64,000 nt of DNA from Carettochelys insculpta. Its lineage: Eukaryota > Chordata > Testudines > Carettochelyidae. Below the pieces are notes generated by a model that did no database searches, was not told the origin of the DNA, and saw only the letters and a list, made by a program, of their open reading frames with translations. Position numbers and translations under genes: made by a program. Positions 22,996 through 34,545 of this stretch are shown piece by piece. The DNA lies in assembly GCF_033958435.1 (NCBI RefSeq), contig NC_134150.1, positions 38,807,501-38,871,500 on the forward strand. Direction: 5' to 3'. How positions within the stretch are numbered: the stretch's first letter is position 1; each line of letters begins with the position of its first letter.

Positions 22996-23024
22996 TCACA
23001 CACACACACACACACACACACACA
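22996..23024. repeat. CA dinucleotide microsatellite
   Basis: About 14 uninterrupted CA units, abutting the left end of a MITE. Confidence 0.95.
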
Positions 23025-23351
23025 ACCTCTCTCTCTGGCACCTTTGGGACCTGACTGCTGCTGAACGAGTTTGCTGGATCACAGGAGGTCAATATTGTCT
23101 AGTACATTACCAACACTTCCACTGCTTCCTGGGCTCTTAGAAGACCATTGGGGTAAATTAGAGCTAAATAACAGCACAGAACACTGACAGCCAGGACTGG
23201 AGTCTGTAAACAAACTTTATGGGACCACAGAATACTTGGCCACACCCAATCCCCCTCCCCTCCTGATGATGTGTCATCAGGCTAACTAAAATCATGCCAG
23301 ACCACGGATTTTGCCACAAGACAGAATGCCAAATTAGAGAGATTCAACCTG
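23023..23351 (+). mobile_element. MITE family B, copy 1
   Basis: Starts CAACCTCTCTCTCTGGCACC and ends GAGAGATTCAACCTG. Shares with the copies at 26394, 32161 and 61361 the blocks GGGACCTGAC, CAATATTGTCTAG, GAGCTAAATAACAGCAC, GGCCACACCCA and ACTAAAATCATGCC. No coding capacity. Confidence 0.7.
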
Positions 23352-23390
23352 TATTTGTATTATGAAAGCAGTGTCTTTTCACATGAGACA

Positions 23391-23612
23391 CTGATCATTG
23401 GTAAGATGATAGTCATTATGCCTGATTTTCAAACTGCTTTTAGCAATGCAGTTTGGGGCCCCCAAATGATTACACCCACATTTTTATAAAGACAATGCGT
23501 GTGGGGGGCAAGGACTTGCCATTCAGTATCCAGGGACCTGTCTGGGTGTTCAAATTAGGAATCTACAGCAGCACTGTTTTTTCAACCCCAGGGCAACTGG
23601 TATGTATGGGCT
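23391..23612. repeat. Duplicated sequence, copy A
   Basis: Matches 25266-25487 in direct orientation. Shared blocks include TTACACCCACATTTTT, GGACCTGTCTGG/TGACCTGTTGGTG, TTCAAATTAG and CAACTGKTATGTATGTGC. Divergence is substantial. No termini or coding content were recognised. Confidence 0.6.
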
Positions 23613-25265
23613 CTGGTCAGGAGCAGCCTCAGTTGTACTAGGCGCTGTCCAAGCACAGAAACAGACAACAGTTCATGCCCTGAATATCTTAGTGGTATGC
23701 ACCAAATATGCTGGGCCAGATTTCAAAACTGGGATACAGCCCCTTTGCTTCACTCATGTGGCACAAAGGGACTGTCAACCATCTGCAGATCCCATCAGAG
23801 ACAGGGTGACCACATCGCCCTCTGGCAAATATGGAGCACCGGCCTCCTGGGATGGAGGTGGGGCTGCTGTCCTAGGCCAGGGCTCCTTGGCGATGAGGGG
23901 ATGCTGCTCCAGGATGAGGCACCAGAGATGAAGGCTCTGGAGCTTCAATTTGGAAGGCACCAGGAATGAAGGAAAGTGTAGGATGGGGGCTTCAGTACAA
24001 GGTGCAGAGCTCTGGGATACAGGGCAGCCACCCAGCGGAGGAGCTGTCTGGAAGGAGTGGCTGCCACTCCAAGACACGGGGTGCCAGGGAACAGAACCCT
24101 CAAAAATATGGGGCAATTTGCCTATTTTCTTCAAAAAGTTGGGACGCCTGTGAGACATCTTAAATAAAAGACCGTCCTGGGTAACATGGGATGGACGGTC
24201 ACCTAATCCAAGAACACTCACACTAACCAGGCGTCCTCCTTGACTGTATCTTCACTCCAATGAGGGCCTACACCCTTCATTCCAGCAACAAGGACATGTA
24301 GGGGAGAAGGGGCAGCAGAGAACAACGCCACAATGACATCATCTATAGCCATAGGATCCTGCCTTCACAGCACAAGTTAGAGTTCTCTGGAATCACTTGG
24401 AATCATCAGAGAATCTGACAAAACCCAGAGAAGAATCCAAGCTCAGTAGTGAATCAAGCCTGTACTGTTTTAATGGATTATTTTTCTCGTTAAATATGAT
24501 GATTTTTCTTTTCCCTTTAAATCTGGAAAGGTTGCAATTCTTCTTCAGTCATGCACTTCCCATCTCGTCTCATTCACTCTCAAACTATAGTGTCAATGAA
24601 TGGGAACATTTTTCTTGCTTTCAGAGGCATTGCAAATGGTTTCAATGTAAATTCTCTGGAAGCCCAACCCGACCTGACCTTCCCCCTCTCATCCCCCAGT
24701 GTATTGATGGTGAGGAACATAGCACAGAGCAAGCACCATGACCCCATCCCAGCTATGGAAAATAAATACATTTTCTTCCCCACAAGGTGTACTTCTGTGT
24801 GGAGTGATAGGAACATTTCCCACCACCCACAGGGACTGAGGTATGTAATTGAAATCTCGAGGAGAAAGTAAACAAACAAAAAATGGGAGCTGGGGATTTT
24901 CACAGGTAGAGCTAAAACAATTTTGGCTGCACACAGGCTGTTTTGAATGTGGTTTTCGCTGGCTCATTAACTACCGAGCTAAGCACTGGGGGAAGGCTTT
25001 AGAAGAGAGAGCTCTGGAGAATGAGGAACTTCGTGTATCCCCGTAACAGGTACAGCTCTGGGAAAACACACCACCAACATATCTCAGCCCCGACCATGCA
25101 GGGAGCACTTCTAGCAATGAGAAAAGACTTTGTCGTCTATGGACCATTCAGCTCTTCACCCTTGCTGTTCCCATCTCCAGAAAGATGATCATTGCTGGCA
25201 ATCATTCAGGTGGCATGCCCATTAGGATCTGGACTGCTATCACCAAAATATTTCAGATAAGATAC

Positions 25266-25487
25266 TAAATCTCAGTAAGATGACAGAGCCACTATGCTTG
25301 ATTTTCCAGTCAGTTTCAGCAATGAGGTTTTGTGCCCACAATAATTACACCCACATTTTTGCAATCATAGTGAATGTGGGAGGTAAATACTTGTTGTTCG
25401 GTACCAACTGACCTGTTGGTGACTTCAAATTAGAAATCTATGGCACCAATTTTTTTTTAAACCCAGGTCAACTGTTATGTATGTGCA
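25266..25487. repeat. Duplicated sequence, copy B
   Basis: Direct partner of 23391-23612, about 1.9 kb away. Either an unclassified dispersed repeat or an old local duplication. Confidence 0.6.
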
Positions 25488-25750
25488 TAAAACAGCTCAG
25501 GAACTCTCCCCAGCCAGAGAAATGGGATGTGAGAAGATCTCTGCCTTCCTCTAAGAAAACAGGTAGGAGGAGTTAGAAGGCAACTAAGCCTTGCTACCAA
25601 ATAATAACTGACATAAAGCAGGAGGCCAAGCAGACATGGGACTGGGCTTCCCACAGCTATTGTTGGTTTTGTACAAATAAACCCCAACACCTCACCCAGG
25701 TTTCCTTTCTCATTTGCATGCACTCTCTCAGGCAAACTCCAAATTTTTAA

Positions 25751-25983
25751 TGAGAGAGGTAGCCATGATAGTGTGTATCCTAACAAAATAAAAAAAAAGC
25801 AGTCATGTAGTACTTTAAAGGCTAACAAAATAATTTATTAGGTGATGAGCTTTTGTGTGCACCAGTTCCAGTACAGCACTATCTCTAACTCTGACGAAGT
25901 GTATCGGCCCCACAAAATCTCATCACCTAATAAATTATCTTGTTAGTCTTTAAAGTGCATCATGACTGCCTTTTTTGTCTTGT
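25751..25983. mobile_element. Palindromic Penelope-like tail with 12 bp target duplication
   Basis: CCAAATTTTTAA at 25739-25750 and CCCAATTTTTAA at 25984-25995 differ at one base and bound the insertion. The left arm (from GCAGTCATGTAGTACTTTAA) is the reverse complement of the right arm (ending AAAGTGCATCATGACTGCC). As in the other three palindromes, only the left arm carries the reversed terminus (GAGAGGTAGCCATGATAGTG). The centre is longer and more decayed. CTGACGA at 25891-25897 shows a C at the N7 position. Confidence 0.8.
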
Positions 25984-26393
25984 CCCAATTTTTAAGGGAC
26001 CTTAAATGGCATTGCAAAGGAACTCCTCAAGTATACATATTGAGAACTGAGACCCACTGGTTATCAACACAGCAATAGTGAAACCCAAAGGAATCTCACA
26101 GACCTCCTTCTTGTTCAATAGGCATTTTAAACAAAATAGAGACCAAACAACTTCTCCATTAGCAGTGTCAGGAGAGGAGGATGGGAGAGGGACCAAAGGA
26201 AGGAAATTTAGATTGGTAAAACGTCCAAACATATCAAACCTGGATAAAGAAACTGTTCAATAACTTGATTATCCACTCCCACTTCCCCACCATACAAAAT
26301 GAAATAAAATCCCTTTGGAACTGCTAGTCTATTGCAACTACAAGCAAAAGGAGTTCTGATGTAAGCATTTATTCACTTGGATTCATACTAATA

Positions 26394-26719
26394 CAGGTTA
26401 AACCTCTCTAGTCCAGCACCTTGGGACCTGACCGGTGCCCAAAAAGAGAATTTGCCAGACTACAGGAGGTTAATATTGTCTAGCAGCATCACCAACACTT
26501 CTGCTGTATATTGGACTCTTAGAAGATATTTAGGGTTAAATTAGAGCTAAATAACAGCACACAACTCTGAGGGCCAGGACTGGTAGCTGGAAACAAATTT
26601 CATGAGACAACGGGAAATGTGGCCACACCCATGATAAATTGTCATCCGGTTTACTAAAATCATGCCAGATTACGGATGTAGCCAGATGAGAGAGTATCGG
26701 ATTAGAGTGGCTCAGCCTG
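26394..26719 (+). mobile_element. MITE family B, copy 2
   Basis: Best preserved ends: CAGGTTAAACCTCTCTAGTC and, at the right, GAGTGGCTCAGCCTG. 326 bp. The interior shares all blocks with copy 1. Confidence 0.75.
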
Positions 26720-27371
26720 TTCTAACAAGGGTCACCTGTTTATCTGCTCTGCAAACTACTTCAGTAAGTAGAACCCCAACATTTATGATGAAGAATTTTC
26801 CACTAATGATTTTTCTTTCCCCAGTGGGAAATTGGGTTTTTGATTACATGATGATTTTTTTGAAACATAACTGCTTTCCTCAAAATTTTTCAATTCTTTT
26901 ATTGGAAAACCTGAAAGAAAAAAAAAATCAGCACCAGATGAATTTTTATTTCAGTTTTCACCTGGTTTCTCCCTTCTTCCAGAATTATTTGGCAGTTTTC
27001 AGCTGCAATTTTATTTATTTAGTTATTGATAATTAAAAACACAAAATTTTCTGAAAAGAAAAAATCCAAATACTTCTAGCCCTGGTGTGACTAACATTCA
27101 GGAGCACAATTCAATCTAGCCCACCCAGCAGCAAGCTCAGATCAAGAGCAAACAATAGGGGTCAAAATAACACCACTGCCAAAGCTAACCTATGTGGCAT
27201 ATGGCAAAGCAGCAGATTTTGAGACCTCTTCACTTACCTTCCTATCTTTCAGCCATACTCTGCCTTTGGAGCAGTGTACATGGCTCCCATTGACTGCTAT
27301 GGAAGCCAGGCAGATCTAGGCTCCAAATTCATGCCTTTGTTGGGTCAGTTTTATAATCATCCTTTCCACAC

Positions 27372-27699
27372 CCTGTCTGTGTCTACACTTGCATTCCTCT
27401 TTCGAAAGAGGCATGCAAATGAAGGAAATTAAAGATACAAATGAGTTGCAGAGTAGACATGGCTCTTCTGAAAGTAAACCCCCATCTTTGAAAGAAAAAG
27501 GGAAAAAGAGTTCTTTCAAAGATGGGATTAACTTTTGAAAAAGCTGCATCTACACTGCTTTTCTTCTTTCGAAAGAAGCGCTTTCAAAAGAATAAGCAAA
27601 TCAGGGGCCAGATACGTAAATCTGCACCTCATTTGCATTTTCGATTTCCCTCATTTGTGTGCTTCTTTTGAAAGAGAAATGCATGTGTAGACACTGCCC
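27372..27699. mobile_element. Harbinger-type MITE, TTTCGAAAG family
   Basis: Left CTGTCTGTGTCTACACTTGC and right (other strand) GGGCAGTGTCTACACATGCA are inverted, extending through CTCTTTCGAAAGAG-like sequence. The interior has repeated CTTTCGAAAG/CTTTCAAAG motifs that could each fold into small hairpins. Confidence 0.65.
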
Positions 27700-27989
27700 T
27701 TGTGACCTAATGGGAAAGTCTCTTCTGATGTTTTAGCTGTTTACTTCCCATTAAAGTCCCTGACTTAGACCTACCTTGCTCAAACACATTGATCAAGGTG
27801 ACCTTTAGTTCAGGAGCAAGAAACATTCCCATAAAAAGTACCAGAAAGAAAAGATCAAAGCTCTGTTATAAAAAACAGTATCACTGGGAACATGGAAAAA
27901 AAAGTATAGTCCTTACAAATACCACCAATATTGTCCAGCTCTAATGATACGTGATTTTTTTGTCCTGTATCTGACCTTGAAAGCACTCC

Positions 27990-28030
27990 ATGCTATCTTG
28001 GAAAAGACAGCAGTCCTGTAGCACTGTCAT
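27990..28030 (-). repeat. Penelope-like tail fragment
   Basis: GACAGCAGTCCTGTAGCACT matches the reversed 3' tail. Only about 40 bp remain. Confidence 0.45.
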
Positions 28031-28467
28031 ATTTTACCATGATGAGCACTTAAACAAATGTAAATAAAAACAGCTTTCCTCTCCAGACTCATCCTAACAG
28101 GGTTTATCTGGGCCTCTACATAATCCAAGGGATTTCTGAAGCTTTTAGTTTTAACTAAGTAATTTGTAAGGCTGCCTGAGATGCTGCCAAATGTGTGGTA
28201 AGTCGATTTTGGTAAATTCCCAAACATCTAATTAAAAACATGGACTGGAATCATTCAATTTAGGTGGGTTTAAAAAAAAATTCAAAAGAAATCTTTTTTT
28301 AATCACACATCTCGAAAATTGCTCAGAATGGCTTTTTGGAAAGGCCTCTCCCCAGAAGTAAAAAATAGACTGCGATGATACATACTTGTCATGCATGCTT
28401 ACAGTGTTCGTAAATGTTGAACTCGCAAAAACCATGCTAAATGCAAGAAAGCCAAATCATTCATGAT

Positions 28468-28818
28468 TCTCTTTTCTAGTGTCATATTTCCAGAGGAAAC
28501 CGTACGCAAGTTGTGTCCACAGAATTGCCGGTCCACGTTCTGAACCAGAAATTTGAAACAACTGATAAAGAAGCTACCCTGAAAGAATCTATTCCAGATT
28601 TTGCAGAGAATACACAGGATCAAAACTTTGGCAGTTTAATGAGTGCCCTATGGCACAGGGGCATTCATGCAGGGAGACACCTACCCATGAGAACAAAGCC
28701 TAACAAAAGGCCTGGTGTGGATTTTGTGAGCAGGAATGAACTTCACCCATACAGCAGAGAAGATCACTCAAGCTCATCATTCTGCACCACATTATCGGGT
28801 TCTAATGTCTTGATGTAA
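28468..28818 (+). other. Unexplained open reading frame, 116 codons
   Basis: An uninterrupted frame follows an in-frame TAG at 28465-28467 and ends at TAA. The product is hydrophilic with balanced composition (VLNQKFETTDKEATLKESIP region, then HPYSREDHSSSSF), unlike the low-complexity open frames nearby. A pyrimidine tract and CAG (TTTCTAGTGTCATATTTCCAG, ending near 28492) could be a splice acceptor, but no donor is evident. No transposon family matches. I do not recognise it and coding is unproven. Confidence 0.2.
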
Positions 28819-29655
28819 GGAGCTGGCAGAAATGGGGATGACACCATTAAATGCATATGTAGGGTTAAGCCTGCTTTCTTTATTTACAGTAATTAACTGG
28901 AGGAAAGCAACTATCACTCTACAGACATAACTTGTTTGCAAACAGCAGCCTGCAAACTAAATGGCTTTTCTTTCTCCTTTTTCAAGATGGCCAAAAATCA
29001 AAATGTTGTGCCTTTATTGTGATTGTCCTGCGCAACAACACACACAGAGCAGAGTTTTGTTTTAGTGGCATCTGGGTAGACATGTGAAACTGATGTGGAT
29101 CAAAGAGTATATGGTATAATTAAACAAATATAATCAGGGTAATATGATTCAGTCCTGTCCTGCTGCACAGATGTTTAAACAGATGTCAGGTAAAAAAATG
29201 CAACGGGGGTTAACACATTAGTTTAAATTATTGCGTTTAAGAGAAGGGAGTATCTTTGTTAAAAATGTTGAAGGTGAAAGTAAGTATTTATGACTTCAGT
29301 TGCTGGGAATCTTATCTTCCATTTGCCTTTTCGTGGACAGCAATCACTAGCTCCCCTATCAGGACTGCTGCAGTTTCCAGTGTATCTATAATCTTTGCCC
29401 GTCTTTCCACTCTCTCTCTGAATTGTCAACATCTAAAGAAACATGAGTATGCTACTTAATGTTTCATACTGTAATTAAATTAGTAGAGCAGGTTAAAGAC
29501 TTTGGCCTTCCCATTGGCCTGTTATTATGGGAAAACCTAATGAAGTATGTGGATTAAATTATGAAGAGGACTTTATTGTTATTCCCATGGGAAACCCGGT
29601 GCCTGACAATCCACAATGGCAGATGATTACGCTGTGTGTGCGCTTTCCTCCCTAG

Positions 29656-30103
29656 GGCTGTGTCTACACTCGCATGTTCTTTTGAAAAATTTTTCAAAAG
29701 AAGGGGGTTCCTTCAAAAGATCCTGCGGGGCATCTACACATAGAAACATTTTCTTTCGAAAGTACATTGAAAGAATGCAGTGCTCCTTTCAACAGTGCCC
29801 TTCCACTCCCATTTAAGGAACAGCACCCCACTCCCCTTCAAAAGCTTCTTTTGAAAGAAAACACGCGCAGATGCTCTGCAGGCCCCCCCACCTTTTCTTT
29901 TTCTTCCGAAAGAGCAGTCCTCCTGGGGGCTGACTTTTCGATCCCTGGTCTGTTCTTTCCGAAGAGCAGGGGCTGTGTGGGTGCTCTCTTTCAAAAGAGC
30001 AGATGGCTCTTTTTATCTGCTTTTTTGTGCGTGGATGAGCTCTTTTGAAAGAAGTTCTTTCAGGAAAGATCTTCCAAAAGATCTCTGGAGTGTAGACGTA
30101 GCC
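29656..30103. mobile_element. Harbinger-type MITE, TTTTGAAAG family
   Basis: Left GGCTGTGTCTACACTCGCAT and right (other strand) GGCTACGTCTACACTCCAGA are inverted. TAG is present on both sides (29653-29655 and 30104-30106). The interior is full of CTTTTGAAAG and CTTTCGAAAG motifs, like 27372-27699 but longer and GC-richer. The 90-100 codon frames on both strands are by-products of the repeats. Confidence 0.65.
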
Positions 30104-30287
30104 TAGATGTTCTAACATTTCCTAGTCTAGACTGACACTTTGGAAGTGCATTTAAGAGTCTAATCTGTGCATCCAACAGTAGCAAATGGATGTAAATTGG
30201 GTAATTACATGAATGGTTGTAATTACACATTGTCATGCATATTTATCTAAAGTATGTTTGCAGTTACCATAAGTGCATATAAATTAG

Positions 30288-30366
30288 GGGCCTGATCCAA
30301 AGGCCGCTGAAGTCAATGGGAGTCTTTCCATTAACTTCAGTGGAACTTCAGTGGATCAGCCTCTTT
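30288..30366. repeat. Short palindromic repeat
   Basis: GGCCTGATCCAAAGGCCGCT and, in reverse, CACTGAAGTTCCACTGAAG with the centre TCAATGGGAGTCTTTCCATT give a small fold-back sequence typical of dispersed amniote MITE-like repeats. Confidence 0.4.
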
Positions 30367-30755
30367 GCATGTACAGCTGCTTATAGTGGTTAAAAAGTTG
30401 GCTTCCTTTTGTTAGCCAAAAGCTACATTAGTCACAGAAATAACGGTTAACCATAAAAGAGTTCTTTTGAGGAGTGACTATCATTAACACCATCTACAAT
30501 TACATGTATTCAGAAGGAGGCCTCTTAGCTCTCAGTTCGAAAATTGGGACATGTGAGAGAAAGGGTGGGTATAATGCTTACCTTTTCCCTGTAATATTTA
30601 CGCATTTATCCTCAGTAATCATTAATCATATTACAATTCTGTGCTGACTTTTTTTCCTACTGATTGTCTGAGCTGTAGGATCATTGCAGTCCAATGGCTT
30701 CATTTAAAAAAAAAAAAAAATTCCAAAGATTTTTTTCTCTCTTCCATATGTTTGT

Positions 30756-31556
30756 CATAGGTAGTCCGTCATATCCGACGATGACGTCTTGAGCTTGCAC
30801 AGGCTCATCGGTTGTGGACTCACATGTGGCAGAGGAGTCCAAGCTTTGAACGGCATAGGTGTTCACAGTGGGGGCAAGGGAATTGTCCTGGCTCTGTTGG
30901 TGCAGCTGCTGCTGCTTCTTTCTTCTTCTCATGAGCATCAATGAGATGTATGCGTCACTGCTCTTCAAAGTTGTCATACGTGTGCCATATGAGAGCACAC
31001 CAGCCTGTTTGGCCTTTTGCATGCTGCTCTAGCTGATCTGGTTTTAAACCAGCATGAGCAATGGCGGCCTTCACGCCAACATTCAAACTTGGCTGCCTGA
31101 GAAGATTCGTTAACCTTGAACGCCTGTTCCACGATGACATGACTGGCTTTGTTCTTTCAAATGGCTACTCCTCAGATCCATCTGAGATATCCAAAGGTGT
31201 GAAGCAAGGGTGAATGCTGGCCCCAGTGTTATTCAACCCCTTTTTCACGTGCATCCTCAGCCACGCAGTTAGGGACCTGGACCATGGAGTCGACATAAAA
31301 TATAGACTTGATGGGTCACTTTTTGACCTTCTGAATGCTAAAACCAAGACTCTTGAGAGGCTCATCCTTGAAGCCCTTTTGGCTGAGGGCTGGGCACTTA
31401 TGGCACACAAGGAATCTGATCTCCAGCTCATCGTCAGCAAGTTTGCTGATGCCGCTCACCTCTTTGGTTTGACCATCAGCCTAGGAAAGACCGAGGTACT
31501 GTTTCAACCTGCTCCAGGATCTGCTGTTCTCCCTGCTTCAATCTTTACTGAAGGAA
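30756..31556 (-). pseudogene. 5'-inverted (twin-primed) LINE fragment
   Basis: An 11 bp repeat, CATATGTTTGT, at 30745-30755 and 31557-31567 bounds the insertion. The part 30756 to about 31085 reads on the - strand as the LINE C-terminus: GVKAAIAHAGLKPDQLEQ and, in another frame, the zinc finger CPHCEHLCRSKLGLLCHM followed by a stop. The part from about 31095 to 31556 reads on the + strand as reverse transcriptase (FVNLERLFHDDMTGFVLSNG, GVKQG then a stop, MLAPVLFNPFFTCIL, ISLGKTEVLFQPAPGSA). The motif normally reading ADD is LLAEGW, so both catalytic Asp are lost. The arrangement is that of a twin-primed insertion. Confidence 0.75.
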
Positions 31557-32160
31557 CATATGTTTGTATACCAGAGAGAAACACAGAGCCTGTGTTTTAT
31601 AATTAGTAATCTTGGGTCACTTCCTCATAAATCTCTATGGAAATTATTCTTTTTTTATAACCATGTAATACATGTCATCGGGTGAAGCTTTTGTATCCAG
31701 CACATTCACTTATCTACCAATATGGTTTGACAACAGCCCGGTCTTGTGGCTTTGTTAACTTTGTCTGGCTATGCAAAGGCAACCACATGAATTCATTCTT
31801 TGCAACAACAAGAGCTTCCAGAGTGGGGCCAGCAAATTCAAGCCATATTATCACAGAGCCATACTTTCAAGCAGTTTCCTGCATCAGAACAGCAAGACAG
31901 CTGCTTTATTTGGAAAGCATTGATTTTTTTAATTTGCAGAACTATTTGTCTCTGGGTTTCTTTGTTACATTGGTGTTCCCCTTAGAATGTACTGCACGCC
32001 CTTTCCAAAACTAAAATAAAGCCTCATTTGATGGAAACCTTTTAATTGGTAAATAGGTAGAGAGAGGCCTGAAAGAAAGGCCAGACCCAGGTTGCATAAG
32101 GGTCTGAGTCTAACTTTGGCTGTGGGAGGTTGTAGGTGCTGGTTTGGACAAGTGCTTACA

Positions 32161-32486
32161 CAAGTTGAACCTTTCTAATCTGGAACTCTCTCATCTGGCA
32201 AATGCTGTAATCATGCATGATTTTAGTTAGTTGGACAACCACTTATCATGGGTGTGGTGAGGTTTCTCATGATCTCATAAAGTTTGTTTACAGCCACGAG
32301 TCCTTGCTCTTAGTGTTCTGTGCTGTTATTTAGCTCTAATTTACCCCTAAATTTCTTGTGAGACCCCTGTGAGATGTGGAAGTGTTGGTAATGCTGCTAG
32401 ACAAAATGACCTCCTTTGGTCAGGAAAATTCTCTCGTCCAGCACTGGTCAGGTCTTGAAGATGCCGGAATAGAGAGGTTCAGCCTG
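32161..32486 (-). mobile_element. MITE family B, copy 3 (reverse)
   Basis: Begins CAAGTTGAACCTTTCTAATC and ends AGAGAGGTTCAGCCTG. TACA is found directly outside each end (32157-32160 and 32487-32490). The interior is the reverse complement of copies 1 and 2 (GTGCTGTTATTTAGCTC). Confidence 0.75.
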
Positions 32487-32496
32487 TACAGACAAT

Positions 32497-32650
32497 CAGT
32501 TGTAGTCTAATAGCGCATCAGACTAAAACAACAAAGGAGTTGGGTTGTGTATATTCTGCTTTGCCACTCACCTGCTGTGCGATCTGAGGCAAATCACATC
32601 ACCTCTGTTATCCTTCTCACTGTTTGCCTCAGGAATTCCTGTAAGGAAGT
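32497..32650 (+). mobile_element. MIR-type core-SINE
   Basis: AGTCTAATAGCGCATCAGAC (tRNA-derived head), then TTTGCCACTCACCTGCTGTG and GATCTGAGGCAAATCACATC in MIR order. The tRNA-like head is not a tRNA gene. Confidence 0.65.
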
Positions 32651-33880
32651 CTGTGCTGTGTATTCTACACAGAAGTCAGACTGGATACTCATAGTGGCTC
32701 CTTCTGCCCTTAAAAACTATGACAGGCCTATGATACAAACCCCAACTTTGCCACTCCAGCTCATTTCTACTCGACTTAGACTGCGGAGCAGGCTTGGCTA
32801 AAGATTGTACCGTATCTCAGGGTGGGCTTAAACCCTCACATTAGATTGCTCTTGGAGCACCATGAGATGCAGCTTGAGATCAATTTCTGTTTTGCTTTTA
32901 CAAAGCATGTACACCACGGCTTTCCTGGTGGATGTAGACCACGCTGATTATTTTAACTTAAAAAAAATGCTCAAGGCAACATTCTTGCATATGAAGCACT
33001 CTAGCCCTAAAGGTGCGATGAAAGCATAATCCTGCACATAACCCTTAGTTCTGCTGCCTAAAATAATACTTCAGGATGCTGGCAGGGGAATAGTGCACTT
33101 CCTGTGAGTGTTTCAATTCACATTCTCCCAAGAATAACACAGAGACTGTTAACACCTGCACTTTTCAACGTTTCCTTGCTAACAAGGAGATTAATGGGTT
33201 CCATTCAGAATGGACCTTTTTGACCTCATTTATGAAGTTGGGAAACTCAGGAAATTGCTTGCTAATCCAAATCTTGATAATCCCAGTATTTTTAAAAAAA
33301 AAAAAAAAAACACACCCCAAACAACTCCCCTCTCCCCAACAACATAGATCAAAACCATACTGGCAGTTGCATTTTCCCAAGAACCCAGATAAATAATTCT
33401 TCACAAAGGGATATAAAAACCCAGTGGATCTTGCATTAAAAATGAAGCAAAACAGTGACGTGATAATTCAGTAAATTATAACACTAATTAATTAATTTCT
33501 GTAGATGGTACCATTTCATACAGAACAGCAGTGGTGATTTCTAGGAAAAAAAGATGGGTGAGCCCTTCTTCTGTATTCATCCTAAACAGTCTGTGGTTTC
33601 CCATTCATTTATTTCTTATTAGGTGAGGGGATTTCTTTGGCTGTAAGGGTGAAAAGAACTGTATCAAAACAATGAACTCAAAGGGGTTGATTTTCAGACT
33701 ACAGCATGTCTGTACATCTGTATGAATGAGAGAGAGAAAATTTGCACGTGCAAACACTTGTAGGAGTAATTACAGCTATTGAAACATATATCCATTCTCC
33801 AAATGTATTTGTACATAAAATGTCTATTGAGAGCACCTGGTGTGAGTCCTTGAAAAAAAGTGCAGGCAGGCAGGCTCACA

Positions 33881-33901
33881 CGTGTGTGTGTGTGTGTGTG
33901 T
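33881..33901. repeat. TG dinucleotide microsatellite
   Basis: About ten TG units. Confidence 0.9.
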
Positions 33902-34334
33902 AACCAATGGCATGAGCACAACAAATAGTTGGGATGAGGCTATCACTGGTAAAAATGGCAAGAAAATATCACAGTTATGAAGAATACTTGGGAGCTGGAG
34001 GACAGAGAGAGAGAAAGAGGTGTAATAAGAAACCATGAGCTACATTATGTCCATTTTAGGACTGTCCCTGTTTGCCTCTGCCAAATTTAAGGGGACAGCC
34101 CCCAGAAAGACATGCTGGGGCAGGTCTCCTTAAAGGAGCAACCATGTACCGGGAAGGTTTGTACAGACAACGTGGTAACAAAGGAAGGTGCAGCTCCTGT
34201 GTTATGTATGCTGCCACTGTCTTGCAAGCCCTCTTGTTGAGCAATATCAGCAAACATTTAAATCAGTACAAGTTAGAAATGTTTAACACATTAAGAAAAC
34301 CTAGGCCATCCTGACTTAGTTCCATAGCAGGCAA

Positions 34335-34545
34335 ATTGCCTAGTGGATATAGCGCTAAACCATGAGTCTGAAGAGCTGGTTTGTAATCCCAACTCTGCCA
34401 CTCTTCTACTGGATGACTGTGTTAAAATCATTCCTCCACCTCGTGCCTCAGTTTCCCTGTCCATACAATGGGGATAATGTTACTGCCCTGTTTTGCAAAG
34501 TGCTTTGAGTTCTAAAGATGAAGAGTGCTATGTAAGAAGTCAGTA
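34335..34545 (+). mobile_element. MIR-type core-SINE, near full length
   Basis: CCTAGTGGATATAGCGCTAA, CAACTCTGCCACT, TGCCTCAGTTTCCCTGTCC, ACAATGGGGATAATGTTACT and GCTATGTAAG-type 3' sequence follow each other as in MIR. Confidence 0.8.

Noticed and set aside
22996..23024. CA repeat as part of the PLE or MITE mechanism
   Set aside because: It simply abuts the MITE end; other copies of both families lack it.
30700..30720. A-run next to the LINE at 30.8 kb as its poly-A tail
   Set aside because: The LINE 3' end is on the - strand and the target duplication starts at 30745, so this run lies outside the insertion and in the wrong orientation.
32497..32560. tRNA-like sequence AGTCTAATAGCGCATCAGAC
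   Set aside because: It is the degenerate head of a MIR; the downstream MIR body follows and no cloverleaf closes.
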